Below are positions 13,430 to 21,388 of a DNA stretch of 33,968 bases, piece by piece. Position 1 is the stretch's first letter, and each line of letters opens with the position of its first letter. Origin of the DNA: Lachnospiraceae bacterium. GTDB lineage: Bacteria > Bacillota > Clostridia > Lachnospirales > Lachnospiraceae. The stretch is from the NCBI GenBank assembly GCA_910574885.1, contig CAJTDD010000030.1, forward strand, positions 1 to 33,968. The letters are read 5' to 3'. The notes under the pieces are model-generated. The model made no database searches and had not been told where the DNA came from. It worked only from the letters and a program-made list of their open reading frames with translations. Both the position numbers and the translations under genes were made by a program.

Positions 13430-16165
13430 ATGGCCGGTTTATCAGAAAAGAAACACATATGTATAGGAATACTTGCCCATGTTGACGCAGGCAAGACAAC
13501 ATTATCTGAGAGCCTCCTATACCTAAGCGGCAAGATCAGGGAGCTTGGCCGTGTAGACCATAAAAATGCATATCTTGACACCTATGAACTGGAACGCAGC
13601 CGTGGTATCACCATTTTCTCGAAACAGGCGGTGTTCACTCTCGGAATGAACCAGGTAACACTCCTTGACACCCCCGGGCATGTAGATTTCTCTACGGAAA
13701 TGGAGCGCACGCTGCAAGTGTTGGACTATGCAATCCTTGTCATCAACGGGATGGACGGCGTACAGGGCCATACCCGGACGCTCTGGAGTCTTCTGCGGCG
13801 ATACCATATTCCGGTCTTCCTTTTCATCAATAAGATGGATCAGGCAGGGACGGACCGTGAAAAGCTTCTGGAAGAGCTAAAGACCCAACTGGACGGCTCC
13901 TGCATTGCTTTCGATGAAGAAGCGGAGATTCTTCATGAAGAGCTGGCGATGTGCGATGAGGCATCGCTTGAGGAATATCTGGAAAACGGCGGCCTGCGGG
14001 AAGAAACCATCCTGAGGCTGATTGCTGACAGGCTTGTATTCCCGTGCTATTTTGGTTCGGCATTGAAGCTTTCCGGCGTACAGGAATTTATGGAAGGGAT
14101 GGAACGTTATATGCATCCAGATGCCGTGAGCAAAGAGGCGGATGAAGACGGGGCAGAACGAGGCGCCAGGCAATGCTTTGGCGCTAAGGTGTTTAAAATA
14201 TCCCGGGATGGGCAGGGAAATCGGCTGACTCACCTGAGGGTCACGCAAGGTTCCTTAAAAGTGAAGGATATCCTTTCGTCCGGTTCAGACGCTTCGGAAC
14301 CTTGGGAAGAGAAGGTGAATCAGATCCGTATCTACTCCGGAGAGAAATATGAGGCGGTTCCGGAAGCAGGAACCGGATGTGTCTGCGCCGTGACAGGCCT
14401 TGACCACACATATCCGGGCGAAGGGCTGGGAACGGAAGAGGCATCCCAGTCTCCGGTACTAGAGCCAGTGCTGAGTTACCGAATCCATTTGCCGGAAGGA
14501 TGTGACGCTCATATCATGCTGCGAAAACTCCGGCAGCTTGAGGAAGAAGATCCTATGCTTAGGATTATGTGGGAGGAAGAACTGGGGGAGATATATGCGC
14601 AGCTCATGGGGGCGGTGCAGATTGAAGTGCTGCAGAGCATGATTCGGGAGCGTTTCCATACGGAGGTAACATTTGACACGGGAAATATTGTATACAAGGA
14701 AACTATAAGGAAGACTGTAGAGGGGGTCGGGCATTTTGAGCCGCTCCGCCACTATGCGGAAGTCCATTTGTTATTAGAGCCTGGCGTACCGGGGAGTGGG
14801 ATGGTATTGGAAGCGGATTGCAGTGAGGATGTGCTGGATCGGAACTGGCAGCGGCTAATCTTGACTCATCTGGCAGAACGGGAACACCGCGGGGTTCTGA
14901 CCGGTTCTGCAGTCACGGATATTAAGATCACGCTGATTGCGGGGCGGGCGCATCTGAAACATACAGAGGGCGGAGATTTCCGCCAGGCGACTTACCGGGC
15001 TGTCAGGCAGGGACTTATGCAGGCTGACAGTATTTTGCTGGAGCCGTATTATGATTACCGTCTGGAATTGCCGTCAGAGATGGTGGGACGAGCCATGACG
15101 GATATCCGGAAGATGTGGGGGGAGTTTGATTCTCCAAAGCTGGATGGGGAGTCTGCCGTGCTGATCGGGAAGGCCCCGGTGGCGACCATGCGGGATTATC
15201 AGATGGAGGTTAATGCTTATTCGAGAGGAAGGGGGAAGCTGAGCTGCACCTTCAGGGGGTATGAGCCTTGCCATAATGCGGAGGAAATCATAGAAGAGAA
15301 GGGATATGACCCGGAGGGGGATTTGGAGAATCCGACGGGGTCGGTGTTCTGCGCCCATGGGGCGGGTTTTGTTGTGCCGTGGAATGAGGTGCCGGAGTAT
15401 ATGCATATAGAGAGTCTGCTTGAGAAGAAAGCAAGACAGGAGGAGGATATGCAAGAAATGAGAGGCAAAGCGAATAATACCGGCAGAAGCCGTCGGCAGA
15501 ATTTCAGTGCAGAGGAAGAGAAAGAATTAGAAGAAATATTTATCCGCACTTATGGAAAGGTTGAGCGGAAGATGCCTCCGGAGTCTAAGACAGTCGCCAG
15601 TGTACCGGAGAAAAGACGGTGCAAGAAGGAAGATGCTGTACAGGAATTTCTCCTGGTAGACGGATATAACGTGATATTTGCATGGGACGACTTGAAGGAG
15701 CTTGCGAAGATAAATATCGAAGCGGCGCGGAATAAGCTGATGGACATCCTGTGTAATTATCAGGGATTCCGGAAATGCGTAGTTATTCTGGTATTTGATG
15801 CCTATAAAGTGGAGGGCTATGCGCTGGAGATCCAGAAATATCACAATATCCATGTGGTTTACACAAAAGAGGCGGAAACGGCAGATCAGTATATTGAGAA
15901 GGTGGTACACCAGATTGGGAAGAAGTACCATGTGACGGTGGTAACGTCAGACGGTGTAGAGCAGGTTGTCACTGCAGGGCAGGGAGGTACGCTGATTTCT
16001 TCCCGGGAATTTAAGGAAGAGGTGGAGCTTGTCCGGCGGCAGATTCGCAAGGAGTACGAAAGCAGGAGAGAGACAGGAAAGAATTATCTGTTTGACCATA
16101 TGGATGAGAAAATGGCGGAAGAGATGGAAGAGGTGAGGTTAGGGAGGAAGGATAAAATAGAATAA
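13430..16165 (+). CDS. TetM/EF-G-like translational GTPase fused to a YacP/Rae1 NYN ribonuclease domain
   Basis: The 911-residue protein has a ribosome-protection-type GTPase (about 1-670) and a C-terminal NYN domain (about 738-885). GTPase motifs are AHVDAGKTT (16-24), RGIT (58-61), DTPGH (80-84) and NKMD (134-137); EF-G domains II-V follow. The C-terminal part matches B. subtilis YacP/Rae1 throughout: LLVDGYNVIFAW (741-752), LVFDAY (787-792), YTKEAETADQYIEK (811-824) and VTSDGVEQ (838-845). Rae1 is a ribosome-dependent endonuclease that cuts mRNA at the A site. The tip loop that TetM uses against tetracycline (SPVS type) reads HLKHTEGGDF here, so resistance should not be assumed. A linker at 665-735 is charged and probably flexible. 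The long hairpin upstream covers the ribosome binding site. Confidence 0.85.
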   Translation: MAGLSEKKHICIGILAHVDAGKTTLSESLLYLSGKIRELGRVDHKNAYLDTYELERSRGITIFSKQAVFTLGMNQVTLLDTPGHVDFSTEMERTLQVLDYAILVINGMDGVQGHTRTLWSLLRRYHIPVFLFINKMDQAGTDREKLLEELKTQLDGSCIAFDEEAEILHEELAMCDEASLEEYLENGGLREETILRLIADRLVFPCYFGSALKLSGVQEFMEGMERYMHPDAVSKEADEDGAERGARQCFGAKVFKISRDGQGNRLTHLRVTQGSLKVKDILSSGSDASEPWEEKVNQIRIYSGEKYEAVPEAGTGCVCAVTGLDHTYPGEGLGTEEASQSPVLEPVLSYRIHLPEGCDAHIMLRKLRQLEEEDPMLRIMWEEELGEIYAQLMGAVQIEVLQSMIRERFHTEVTFDTGNIVYKETIRKTVEGVGHFEPLRHYAEVHLLLEPGVPGSGMVLEADCSEDVLDRNWQRLILTHLAEREHRGVLTGSAVTDIKITLIAGRAHLKHTEGGDFRQATYRAVRQGLMQADSILLEPYYDYRLELPSEMVGRAMTDIRKMWGEFDSPKLDGESAVLIGKAPVATMRDYQMEVNAYSRGRGKLSCTFRGYEPCHNAEEIIEEKGYDPEGDLENPTGSVFCAHGAGFVVPWNEVPEYMHIESLLEKKARQEEDMQEMRGKANNTGRSRRQNFSAEEEKELEEIFIRTYGKVERKMPPESKTVASVPEKRRCKKEDAVQEFLLVDGYNVIFAWDDLKELAKINIEAARNKLMDILCNYQGFRKCVVILVFDAYKVEGYALEIQKYHNIHVVYTKEAETADQYIEKVVHQIGKKYHVTVVTSDGVEQVVTAGQGGTLISSREFKEEVELVRRQIRKEYESRRETGKNYLFDHMDEKMAEEMEEVRLGRKDKIE

Positions 16166-16195
16166 AAAAGTTGTTGAAAATGTGAGTAAAATCTG

Positions 16196-16222
16196 TTGCA
16201 TATTTGAAAATAATGCTATAAT
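16196..16222 (+). promoter_or_regulatory. Promoter of the XRE / ImmA / PIN module
   Basis: The -10 is TATAAT (16217-16222), extended by TGC directly upstream, which makes it a TGn extended -10. A -35-like TTGCAT lies at 16196-16201 with a short 15-base spacer. The predicted start is about 40 bases before the gene at 16267. Confidence 0.65.
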
Positions 16223-16266
16223 ACTAATAGATAACCTAATGTGTCTATGTAGATGGAGGGATCGTT

Positions 16267-16647
16267 ATGGCAGATATTTATAGATTTGTTACTAAATCGA
16301 ATAATCGCCGCCCAGTATATACCAGTTATGAATTAGGCAAGATGGTAAGGGATAAAAGGAAAAGCAGTGGAATGAATTTCGCTGAATTTGCGAATAAATA
16401 CGAAATTACGGAAAGGATGTTGTTGCAGATTGAGACGGTAAGTTGTAGTTTCTCGCCTAAAATCTACAAGATCTGCGGCAGTATATTAGGCTTATCTTCG
16501 GAAGAACTGCTTGCGGAATATGTTGATGATGTAAACGCGGCAAATTACCGTACAAAGGATAATGGAGTTGGCGTACATGCTACATTCGAGATAGCGAATG
16601 ATATTTTTAATGAAATAATCATGCAGAGGAAAATCGGAATAAATTAG
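16267..16647 (+). CDS. XRE-like helix-turn-helix protein
   Basis: This 126-residue protein contains a helix-turn-helix at about residues 22-80 (YELGKMVRDKRKSSGMNFAE, then FANKYEITERMLLQIE), typical of small XRE/Cro-type regulators. A short C-terminal tail follows. It starts with GGAGGG six bases upstream, opens the three-gene unit and is followed by an ImmA/IrrE-type peptidase gene. In comparable pairs the peptidase cleaves or antagonises the regulator. It is likely the autoregulator or antitoxin of the unit. Confidence 0.7.
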   Translation: MADIYRFVTKSNNRRPVYTSYELGKMVRDKRKSSGMNFAEFANKYEITERMLLQIETVSCSFSPKIYKICGSILGLSSEELLAEYVDDVNAANYRTKDNGVGVHATFEIANDIFNEIIMQRKIGIN

Positions 16648-16662
16648 CGGGGCGGTGTTTTT

Positions 16663-17430
16663 TTGAAGAATTTGACAGAGGATGAAAAAGCAAAGCTATA
16701 CGAAGAAGTTTACCCAATTGCTTTAGGATTTAGAAGCTCTTTTATTGGTAATCAGGAAATAATAAAAGATACATTCAAAACGATAGAGCAGTTGGGTTTT
16801 TTGCTATTAAGGTTTCCGGCGGTCGGTGGCGATACTTCTTTAGGAGGATTTACAATACATAAAGAGCCATATGATTGTATTTATATTAATAGTAGACAGA
16901 ACCTTGGCCGGCAATATATGTCATGCTGGCATGAGTGTTATCATGCATATACCAAGGAAGGAAGCGGGATTAGTTATATTGCTTCGGTCAAGCAGGATTC
17001 TGTTGAATATAAGGCAGATTTATTTGCTGGTATGATTTTGATGCCTACGGATAGTGTAAGGAAATATATAAAGTATCACAACATTTCTTTGCAATATTTG
17101 AGGCATGAAGATATTATTCGTATGCAAAACTACTATAGGGTTGGATATTCAGCAATGCTGCTTAGGATATTGCAAATATATCCGGAATATAAGGCATCTT
17201 TACAAAATCGGTTTGCGATTGCAGCGGGCACTCCGATACAGAGAGAAAAACTTGAGAAGAAGACATTAGCCGTACAAGGCGATTTGCAATTAATTCGTGC
17301 CACGAATGATATTTATTTACCAGATACATTTATGGAGGATATCTCTTTTAATATTAAAGAAGGAAGAATCTCTAAAGAAAAGGCATATGAACTTTTAAAA
17401 GTCATAGATGGGCTGAAAAATGATATATAA
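16663..17430 (+). CDS. ImmA/IrrE family metallo-endopeptidase
   Basis: The 255-residue protein has a zinc peptidase site HECYH at residues 90-94 (SCWHECYHAY). A third-ligand glutamate lies at about 115 in SVEYKADLFAGMILMP, the characteristic E-x6-FA-x2-LMP segment of the family. ImmA cleaves the ImmR repressor in ICEBs1, and IrrE acts on DdrO in Deinococcus. The best start is TTG 16663, with a GGGGCGG-like ribosome binding site after the previous stop. The gene overlaps the next one by eleven bases, which implies translational coupling. Confidence 0.85.
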   Translation: MKNLTEDEKAKLYEEVYPIALGFRSSFIGNQEIIKDTFKTIEQLGFLLLRFPAVGGDTSLGGFTIHKEPYDCIYINSRQNLGRQYMSCWHECYHAYTKEGSGISYIASVKQDSVEYKADLFAGMILMPTDSVRKYIKYHNISLQYLRHEDIIRMQNYYRVGYSAMLLRILQIYPEYKASLQNRFAIAAGTPIQREKLEKKTLAVQGDLQLIRATNDIYLPDTFMEDISFNIKEGRISKEKAYELLKVIDGLKNDI

Positions 17431-18064
17431 TGAAATTGATTTAGCGCAATATCCCATTTGTGATACCGATATTTGGATTGATGCGGTTCTGGCGGATTTG
17501 GATAGTGCTTTGGTTCATAAATATCATAGACTTATAGTGGCAGATGTTGTAGAAAAAGAAATATTAAAGTTCAGGAAAAATGATAGGTTTAAAATAATTG
17601 CAGAGAAATTTCTCACATATAAAAAAGGCAAAAAGATAATTGTTATTAATCATAGCGATATAGAAGAAGAGGATCGTAAGTTTTTAGAAAAACAATTAGT
17701 AGAATGTGATAATCGTTTTGAGACTGGGTTGGCAGATGACCCGCACGAACGACATAAAGGTGAGATTGTATCTGCAATTTATGCAGAATATTTTGAAATT
17801 CCCTTTTTGAAGAGTAATGACGGGGCTTTTCATGAAGGAAATATGGGACGGGTTGCATTTCCCGATTTGACTGTGAAAAATCTTAGAGACATGTTAGAAG
17901 ATCTTGTCCTCGATAAAGCGAAAAGACGGGAATGTTATCAAGTGATTAAGGATAACAGGGAATTTATGGAGGAAGGAAAAAGGCTCTATGAAGAAAAGAA
18001 GAACAAACCGGTAACTGAGCGTCAAGTACAGGATTTACTGAGTAAACTAAGAAATAGAATCTAA
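17420..18064 (+). CDS. PIN-like domain protein (putative ribonuclease)
   Basis: This 214-residue protein has the acidic layout of a PIN-like nuclease: CDTDIWIDAVL (Asp15, Asp17) at the N-terminus, DVVEKEIL (Glu45/Glu48), KGEIVSAIYAE (Glu115) and LKSNDGAF (Asp134). The C-terminal third is charged and helical (KRLYEEKKNKPVTERQVQDL). PIN domains are metal-dependent RNases and common toxins, here cotranslated with an ImmA-type peptidase and an XRE protein. I infer a toxin-antitoxin or stress-response unit. The fold call rests on motif order, not on strong identity. Confidence 0.65.
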   Translation: MIYNEIDLAQYPICDTDIWIDAVLADLDSALVHKYHRLIVADVVEKEILKFRKNDRFKIIAEKFLTYKKGKKIIVINHSDIEEEDRKFLEKQLVECDNRFETGLADDPHERHKGEIVSAIYAEYFEIPFLKSNDGAFHEGNMGRVAFPDLTVKNLRDMLEDLVLDKAKRRECYQVIKDNREFMEEGKRLYEEKKNKPVTERQVQDLLSKLRNRI

Positions 18065-18092
18065 AAAGAGAGATATAATATTTTTTTAACAC

Positions 18093-18121
18093 TTGACAAT
18101 TCTTACGAATTGTTCTAATAT
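18093..18121 (+). promoter_or_regulatory. Promoter with internal operator for the leader-metNIQ operon
   Basis: A -35 TTGACA (18093-18098) and a -10 TAATAT (18116-18121) are separated by 17 bases. The spacer carries a perfect inverted repeat, ACAATTC (18096-18102) and GAATTGT (18107-18113), which would let a dimeric repressor block the polymerase. No S-box (SAM riboswitch) sequence was recognised between here and metN. Confidence 0.75.
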
Positions 18122-18177
18122 ACTATAGAACTGTAATGAAATAAAGTGTTTATGTTTACAAGAAAGGAGAACCAGAT

Positions 18178-18273
18178 ATGAAGGCGACATTTCATCAGAA
18201 TATGATCCAGGATATGATGATGACAGGCTGTGTTGATATGTGCATGATGTGCATGATGAACATGGCTTATTAG
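18178..18273 (+). CDS. Met/Cys-rich leader peptide of metNIQ
   Basis: This 31-codon frame has a strong AAAGGAG eight bases before the ATG. It encodes 11 Met and 3 Cys; the second half, TGCVDMCMMCMMNMAY, is almost a run of Met and Cys codons. It lies about 50 bases downstream of a consensus promoter and 57 bases before an intrinsic terminator, and then comes the methionine transporter operon. This is the layout of amino-acid attenuation leaders (trpL, hisL type), in which a ribosome stalled on scarce charged tRNA changes the RNA fold. I infer that it senses Met-tRNA (perhaps also Cys-tRNA). A secreted or metal-binding peptide is a less likely alternative. Confidence 0.75.
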   Translation: MKATFHQNMIQDMMMTGCVDMCMMCMMNMAY

Positions 18274-18330
18274 TGCATGCGTCTGAATATCTGATTTTTG
18301 ACATACTATTGTTATTTGGGTAGAGTGTAA

Positions 18331-18363
18331 GGAGCAGGTACGGCGTGTACTTGTTCCTTTTTT
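18331..18363 (+). terminator. Intrinsic terminator / attenuator between the Met-rich leader and metN
   Basis: The stem GGAGCAGGTAC (18331-18341) pairs fully, with two G-U pairs, with GTACTTGTTCC (18347-18357). The loop is five bases and six T follow (18358-18363). It stands inside the leader of an operon, so it is more likely an attenuator than a simple end signal. Confidence 0.8.
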
Positions 18364-18444
18364 GTGCGCAGACCCGTGCAGGGGAAATATGCCGCTTGGG
18401 CGGCGCACGGGCCGCGCGGCGGGGAGGGGAAGATGGCTCTTCCC
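18364..18444 (+). promoter_or_regulatory. GC-rich structured segment upstream of metN
   Basis: This segment is far richer in GC than its surroundings. CCCGTGC (18373-18379) pairs with GCACGGG (18405-18411) around an inner GCCGC-TTGG-GCGGC hairpin (18391-18404). GTGCGC (18364-18369) can alternatively pair with GCGCAC (18403-18408). GGGAAGA (18427-18433) pairs with TCTTCCC (18438-18444). It holds no convincing gene. It may be a regulatory RNA or a small inserted repeat. Confidence 0.5.
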
Positions 18445-18565
18445 TACTCGGTTGTTTCAGAGAATCAGATGTCAGGCAAATATCATTTTGCCATGAATGG
18501 AAAATGTACGGATGCATGCAGCTGAATGGTTGCGAGAATACGAGAAACAGAGAGGAGAAAAGCAG

Positions 18566-19597
18566 ATGGCACAGATTGAAGTAAGGCATCTTACGAAGAC
18601 ATTTACTTCAAGGGATGCAAGGGTTGATGCATTGAAAGACATCAACCTTGAGATTGAACAAGGAGATATCTACGGAATTATAGGTATGTCAGGCGCGGGC
18701 AAGAGTACGTTGGTGCGATGCTTGAATTATCTGGAACAGCCCACAGAGGGCGAGGTCTTGGTAGAGGGCAGGGAACTGGGAAAAATGTCGGAGAAGGAGC
18801 TTCTGAAACAGAGAAAAGACATGGCGATGATTTTCCAGCATTTTAACTTGCTGATGCAGAAAAATGTAGTGGATAACGTCAGCTTCCCTCTGTTGATTCA
18901 GGGGACCAAGAAGAAGGATGCGCGTAAGAGGGCAAAGGAACTGTTGGGAATCGTGGGGTTAGAGGAGAAAGCGTCAGCCTATCCGGCGCAGCTTTCCGGC
19001 GGGCAGAAGCAGCGCGTCGCCATCGCACGGGCGCTGGCGTCAGACCCGAGAATCCTGCTCTGTGACGAGGCAACCAGCGCGCTGGATCCCCAGACCACAG
19101 CGTCTATCTTAGAGCTTTTGAAGGATATTAACCACCGTTTTGGAATTACGATTGTGATTATCACCCATCAAATGTCAGTAATCCGTAAAATATGCAGCCA
19201 TGTGGCGATTATGGCGTCGGGTGAGATTAAGGAGTATGGGCTGGTGGATGAGATTTTCAGCCATCCAAAGACGAAAGAGGCGCGGGATTTGATTCTGAAA
19301 GATGTGGAAGGCGAAGGGGCGGCAAGCCTTGCAAAGCCCCAGGACAGGCTGATGGATGCGAAGAAGATCCGTATTGTATTTTCAGAGAATTCATCCTTTG
19401 AGCCGGTGATTGCCAATATGGTACTCAAGACAGGAAGACCTGTGAATATCCTGAGGGCGGATACGAAGAACGTGGGTGGAATCGCCAAGGGTGAGATGAT
19501 TTTAGGGCTTCCGGATGATGAGAAGCTTCAGAAGGAGATTGAGGATTATATCCGTGCGCGGGGATTGGAGATTGAGGAGGTGACAGGGGATGTTTAG
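18566..19597 (+). CDS. metN: Methionine ABC transporter ATP-binding protein
   Basis: The 343-residue ATPase of the D/L-methionine importer has Walker A GMSGAGKST, signature LSGGQKQR and Walker B ILLCDEATSALD. A C-terminal NIL/ACT-type domain (about residues 265-343) binds methionine and causes trans-inhibition in characterised MetN. The chosen ATG has AGGAG eight bases upstream (18553-18557); an in-frame ATG at 18497 would add 23 residues not typical of MetN. It overlaps metI by eight bases. Confidence 0.93.
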   Translation: MAQIEVRHLTKTFTSRDARVDALKDINLEIEQGDIYGIIGMSGAGKSTLVRCLNYLEQPTEGEVLVEGRELGKMSEKELLKQRKDMAMIFQHFNLLMQKNVVDNVSFPLLIQGTKKKDARKRAKELLGIVGLEEKASAYPAQLSGGQKQRVAIARALASDPRILLCDEATSALDPQTTASILELLKDINHRFGITIVIITHQMSVIRKICSHVAIMASGEIKEYGLVDEIFSHPKTKEARDLILKDVEGEGAASLAKPQDRLMDAKKIRIVFSENSSFEPVIANMVLKTGRPVNILRADTKNVGGIAKGEMILGLPDDEKLQKEIEDYIRARGLEIEEVTGDV

Positions 19598-20249
19598 CAG
19601 CGAAGTAATTCAGATGTTAATCAAGGGAATCGGTGAGACGCTGTACATGACGCTGGCGTCCACATTGTTTGGATATCTGTTCGGGCTGCCTATGGGGATT
19701 TTGCTGACCATATCCGACAGAGAAGGAATTAAGCCCAATGCAGTTCTCTATAAGATTATGGATGTAGTGGCAAATATTGTGAGGAGCGTTCCGTTTTTGA
19801 TTCTTTTGATTGTGCTGATTCCATTTACACGGCTGATTGTGGGGAAGAGTTATGGATCTACGGCGACGATTGTACCCCTTGTGGTGGCGGCAGTTCCCTA
19901 CATAGCTCGTATGGTGGAGTCGTCCCTTAGGGAAGTGGATGCAGGCGTGATTGAGGCGGCAAGGTCTATGGGCGCGTCTACGTTTACGATTGTGACGAAG
20001 GTTTTGCTGGTGGAGGCGCGGACGTCCCTGATTGTGGGCGTAACGATTACTCTGGGGACGATCCTCGGGTATTCTGCAATGGCAGGAACGGTGGGCGGAG
20101 GAGGCCTTGGAGATATTGCGATCCGCTACGGATATCACCGCTACGAGGTCGGGATTATGTCGGTGACGGTCATTTTATTAATCTTGCTGGTGCAAATATT
20201 CCAGACGGTTGGTATGAAGCTGTCTGTTCATTTAGATAAAAGAAAGTAA
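19590..20249 (+). CDS. metI: Methionine ABC transporter permease
   Basis: This 219-residue, five-helix permease has the MetI-type coupling loop (ARSMGASTFTIVTKVLLVEA) that docks on MetN. It begins GIGETLYMTLASTLFGYLFG. GAGGAGG precedes the ATG inside the end of metN. Size and gene order N-I-Q are those of the family. Confidence 0.93.
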   Translation: MFSSEVIQMLIKGIGETLYMTLASTLFGYLFGLPMGILLTISDREGIKPNAVLYKIMDVVANIVRSVPFLILLIVLIPFTRLIVGKSYGSTATIVPLVVAAVPYIARMVESSLREVDAGVIEAARSMGASTFTIVTKVLLVEARTSLIVGVTITLGTILGYSAMAGTVGGGGLGDIAIRYGYHRYEVGIMSVTVILLILLVQIFQTVGMKLSVHLDKRK

Positions 20250-20270
20250 AAAAGAAAATGGAGGAGATGT

Positions 20271-21137
20271 ATGATGAAGAAAAGAGTATTGGCGGTATTG
20301 TTGGCAGGAGTGTTGGCAGCAGCGGCTTTGACAGGCTGCGGCGGTTCTGATAAGGGTGGAGATTCTGGTTCTTCCGGTTCTGAATCCGGTTCATCTTCGG
20401 AAACCAAGGAGATTAAGGTGGCGGCGTCTGCAACGCCTCACGCCGAGATTCTGGAAGAGGCGAAAGGGCTTCTGGAAAAGGAAGGCTATCAATTAGATGT
20501 GACTGTATTTAATGATTATGTTCAGCCGAATGAAGTGGTGGAGAGCGGCGATTTTGACGCAAATTATTTCCAGCACATCCCATATCTGGAGAGCTTCAAT
20601 GAAGAGAAGGGGACGCATCTGGTAAATGCAGGCGGAATCCACTATGAGCCGTTTGGTATCTATCCGGGAACCAAGAAGAGCTTGGATGAGCTGAAAGAGG
20701 GGGATGCCATTGCTGTGCCCAACGACACGACCAATGAGGCAAGGGCGCTTTTGCTCCTTCAGGATAACGGCGTAATTACGCTGAAAGAGGGCGCAGGGTT
20801 GAACGCCACGGTGAATGATATTGAGGAGAATGTGAAGAATGTCGAGATTGTAGAGCTTGAGGCGGCGCAGGTGTCCAGAGTTGTAGGCGAGGTCGCGTTT
20901 GTGGTATTGAACGGGAATTATGCGTTAGAGGCAGGATATTCTGTGAAGTCGGACGCCATCGCTTATGAGAAATCCGATTCTGAGGCGGCGAAGACTTATG
21001 TGAACGTCATTGCAGTCAAAGAAGGGAACGAGGAAAACGAGGCGGTTCAGGCGTTGGTGAATGTGCTGAAATCGGATGATATCAAGAAATTCATTGATGA
21101 GGAGTATGACGGGGCTGTGATTGCGTTTGAAGAATAG
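20271..21137 (+). CDS. metQ: Methionine-binding lipoprotein
   Basis: The 288-residue NlpA/MetQ-family solute-binding protein has a lipoprotein signal peptide (KKRVLAVLLAGVL, lipobox LTGC with Cys23) and a Ser/Gly-rich linker. Family landmarks include ATPHAEILE near the mature N-terminus, NDYVQPNEVVESGDFDANYF and VPNDTTNEARALLLLQ. It captures methionine outside the membrane for MetNI. A second ATG three bases on (20274) is equally plausible. An intrinsic terminator follows. Confidence 0.93.
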   Translation: MMKKRVLAVLLAGVLAAAALTGCGGSDKGGDSGSSGSESGSSSETKEIKVAASATPHAEILEEAKGLLEKEGYQLDVTVFNDYVQPNEVVESGDFDANYFQHIPYLESFNEEKGTHLVNAGGIHYEPFGIYPGTKKSLDELKEGDAIAVPNDTTNEARALLLLQDNGVITLKEGAGLNATVNDIEENVKNVEIVELEAAQVSRVVGEVAFVVLNGNYALEAGYSVKSDAIAYEKSDSEAAKTYVNVIAVKEGNEENEAVQALVNVLKSDDIKKFIDEEYDGAVIAFEE

Positions 21138-21162
21138 GATATAGACGTGATAGCGAATGAGG

Positions 21163-21198
21163 AGCCGGCGGGAAAGAAATATTTTCCGTTGGCTTTTT
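21163..21198 (+). terminator. Intrinsic terminator of metNIQ
   Basis: AGCCGGCGGGAAA (21163-21175) pairs over 13 positions, including G-U pairs, with TTTTCCGTTGGCT (21182-21194), followed by a T-rich run. Confidence 0.8.
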
Positions 21199-21295
21199 CT
21201 GTATTTCAATTTTCCAAAGGATTTCACCCCCCCCGATTTAGCAACAAACTTTCATTGTGCAGACATAGACGATATGATATCATTATGTATATCAA

Positions 21296-21318
21296 GTTTA
21301 GCTATGCTATAGCTAAAC
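21296..21318. promoter_or_regulatory. Perfect inverted repeat, possible operator
   Basis: GTTTAGCTAT and ATAGCTAAAC are separated by GCT. The repeat lies 70 bases before the truncated regulator at 21389 and may be its operator. The short stem lacks a T run, so a terminator is unlikely. Confidence 0.5.
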
Positions 21319-21388
21319 AGCGGAAAACATGAAAGGTTGGGAAATCAGAAAATTCTATGTCAGTAAAAAGGAAAGAAGGTGATGGTTT

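Noticed and set aside
13430..16165. Calling the TetM-like protein a tetracycline resistance gene
   Set aside because: The protein is far longer than TetM (911 against about 640 residues), carries a Rae1-type domain, and lacks the SPVS-type tip loop. Resistance is unproven.
18497..18565. Upstream ATG that would extend MetN by 23 residues
   Set aside because: The extra residues are not MetN-like, and AGGAG sits eight bases before ATG 18566.
18128..18565. SAM (S-box) or T-box riboswitch ahead of metNIQ
   Set aside because: I looked for the S-box core and for a T-box sequence (TGGNACCGCG type) and saw neither; the Met-rich leader and attenuator explain the region better.
18345..18584. 79-codon frame between the attenuator and metN
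   Set aside because: It begins inside the terminator hairpin, runs through the GC-rich hairpins, has no ribosome binding site and shows no known motif.
21226..21235. Poly-C run downstream of metQ as a third contingency tract
   Set aside because: Only eight C in a non-coding gap with no gene frame to switch.
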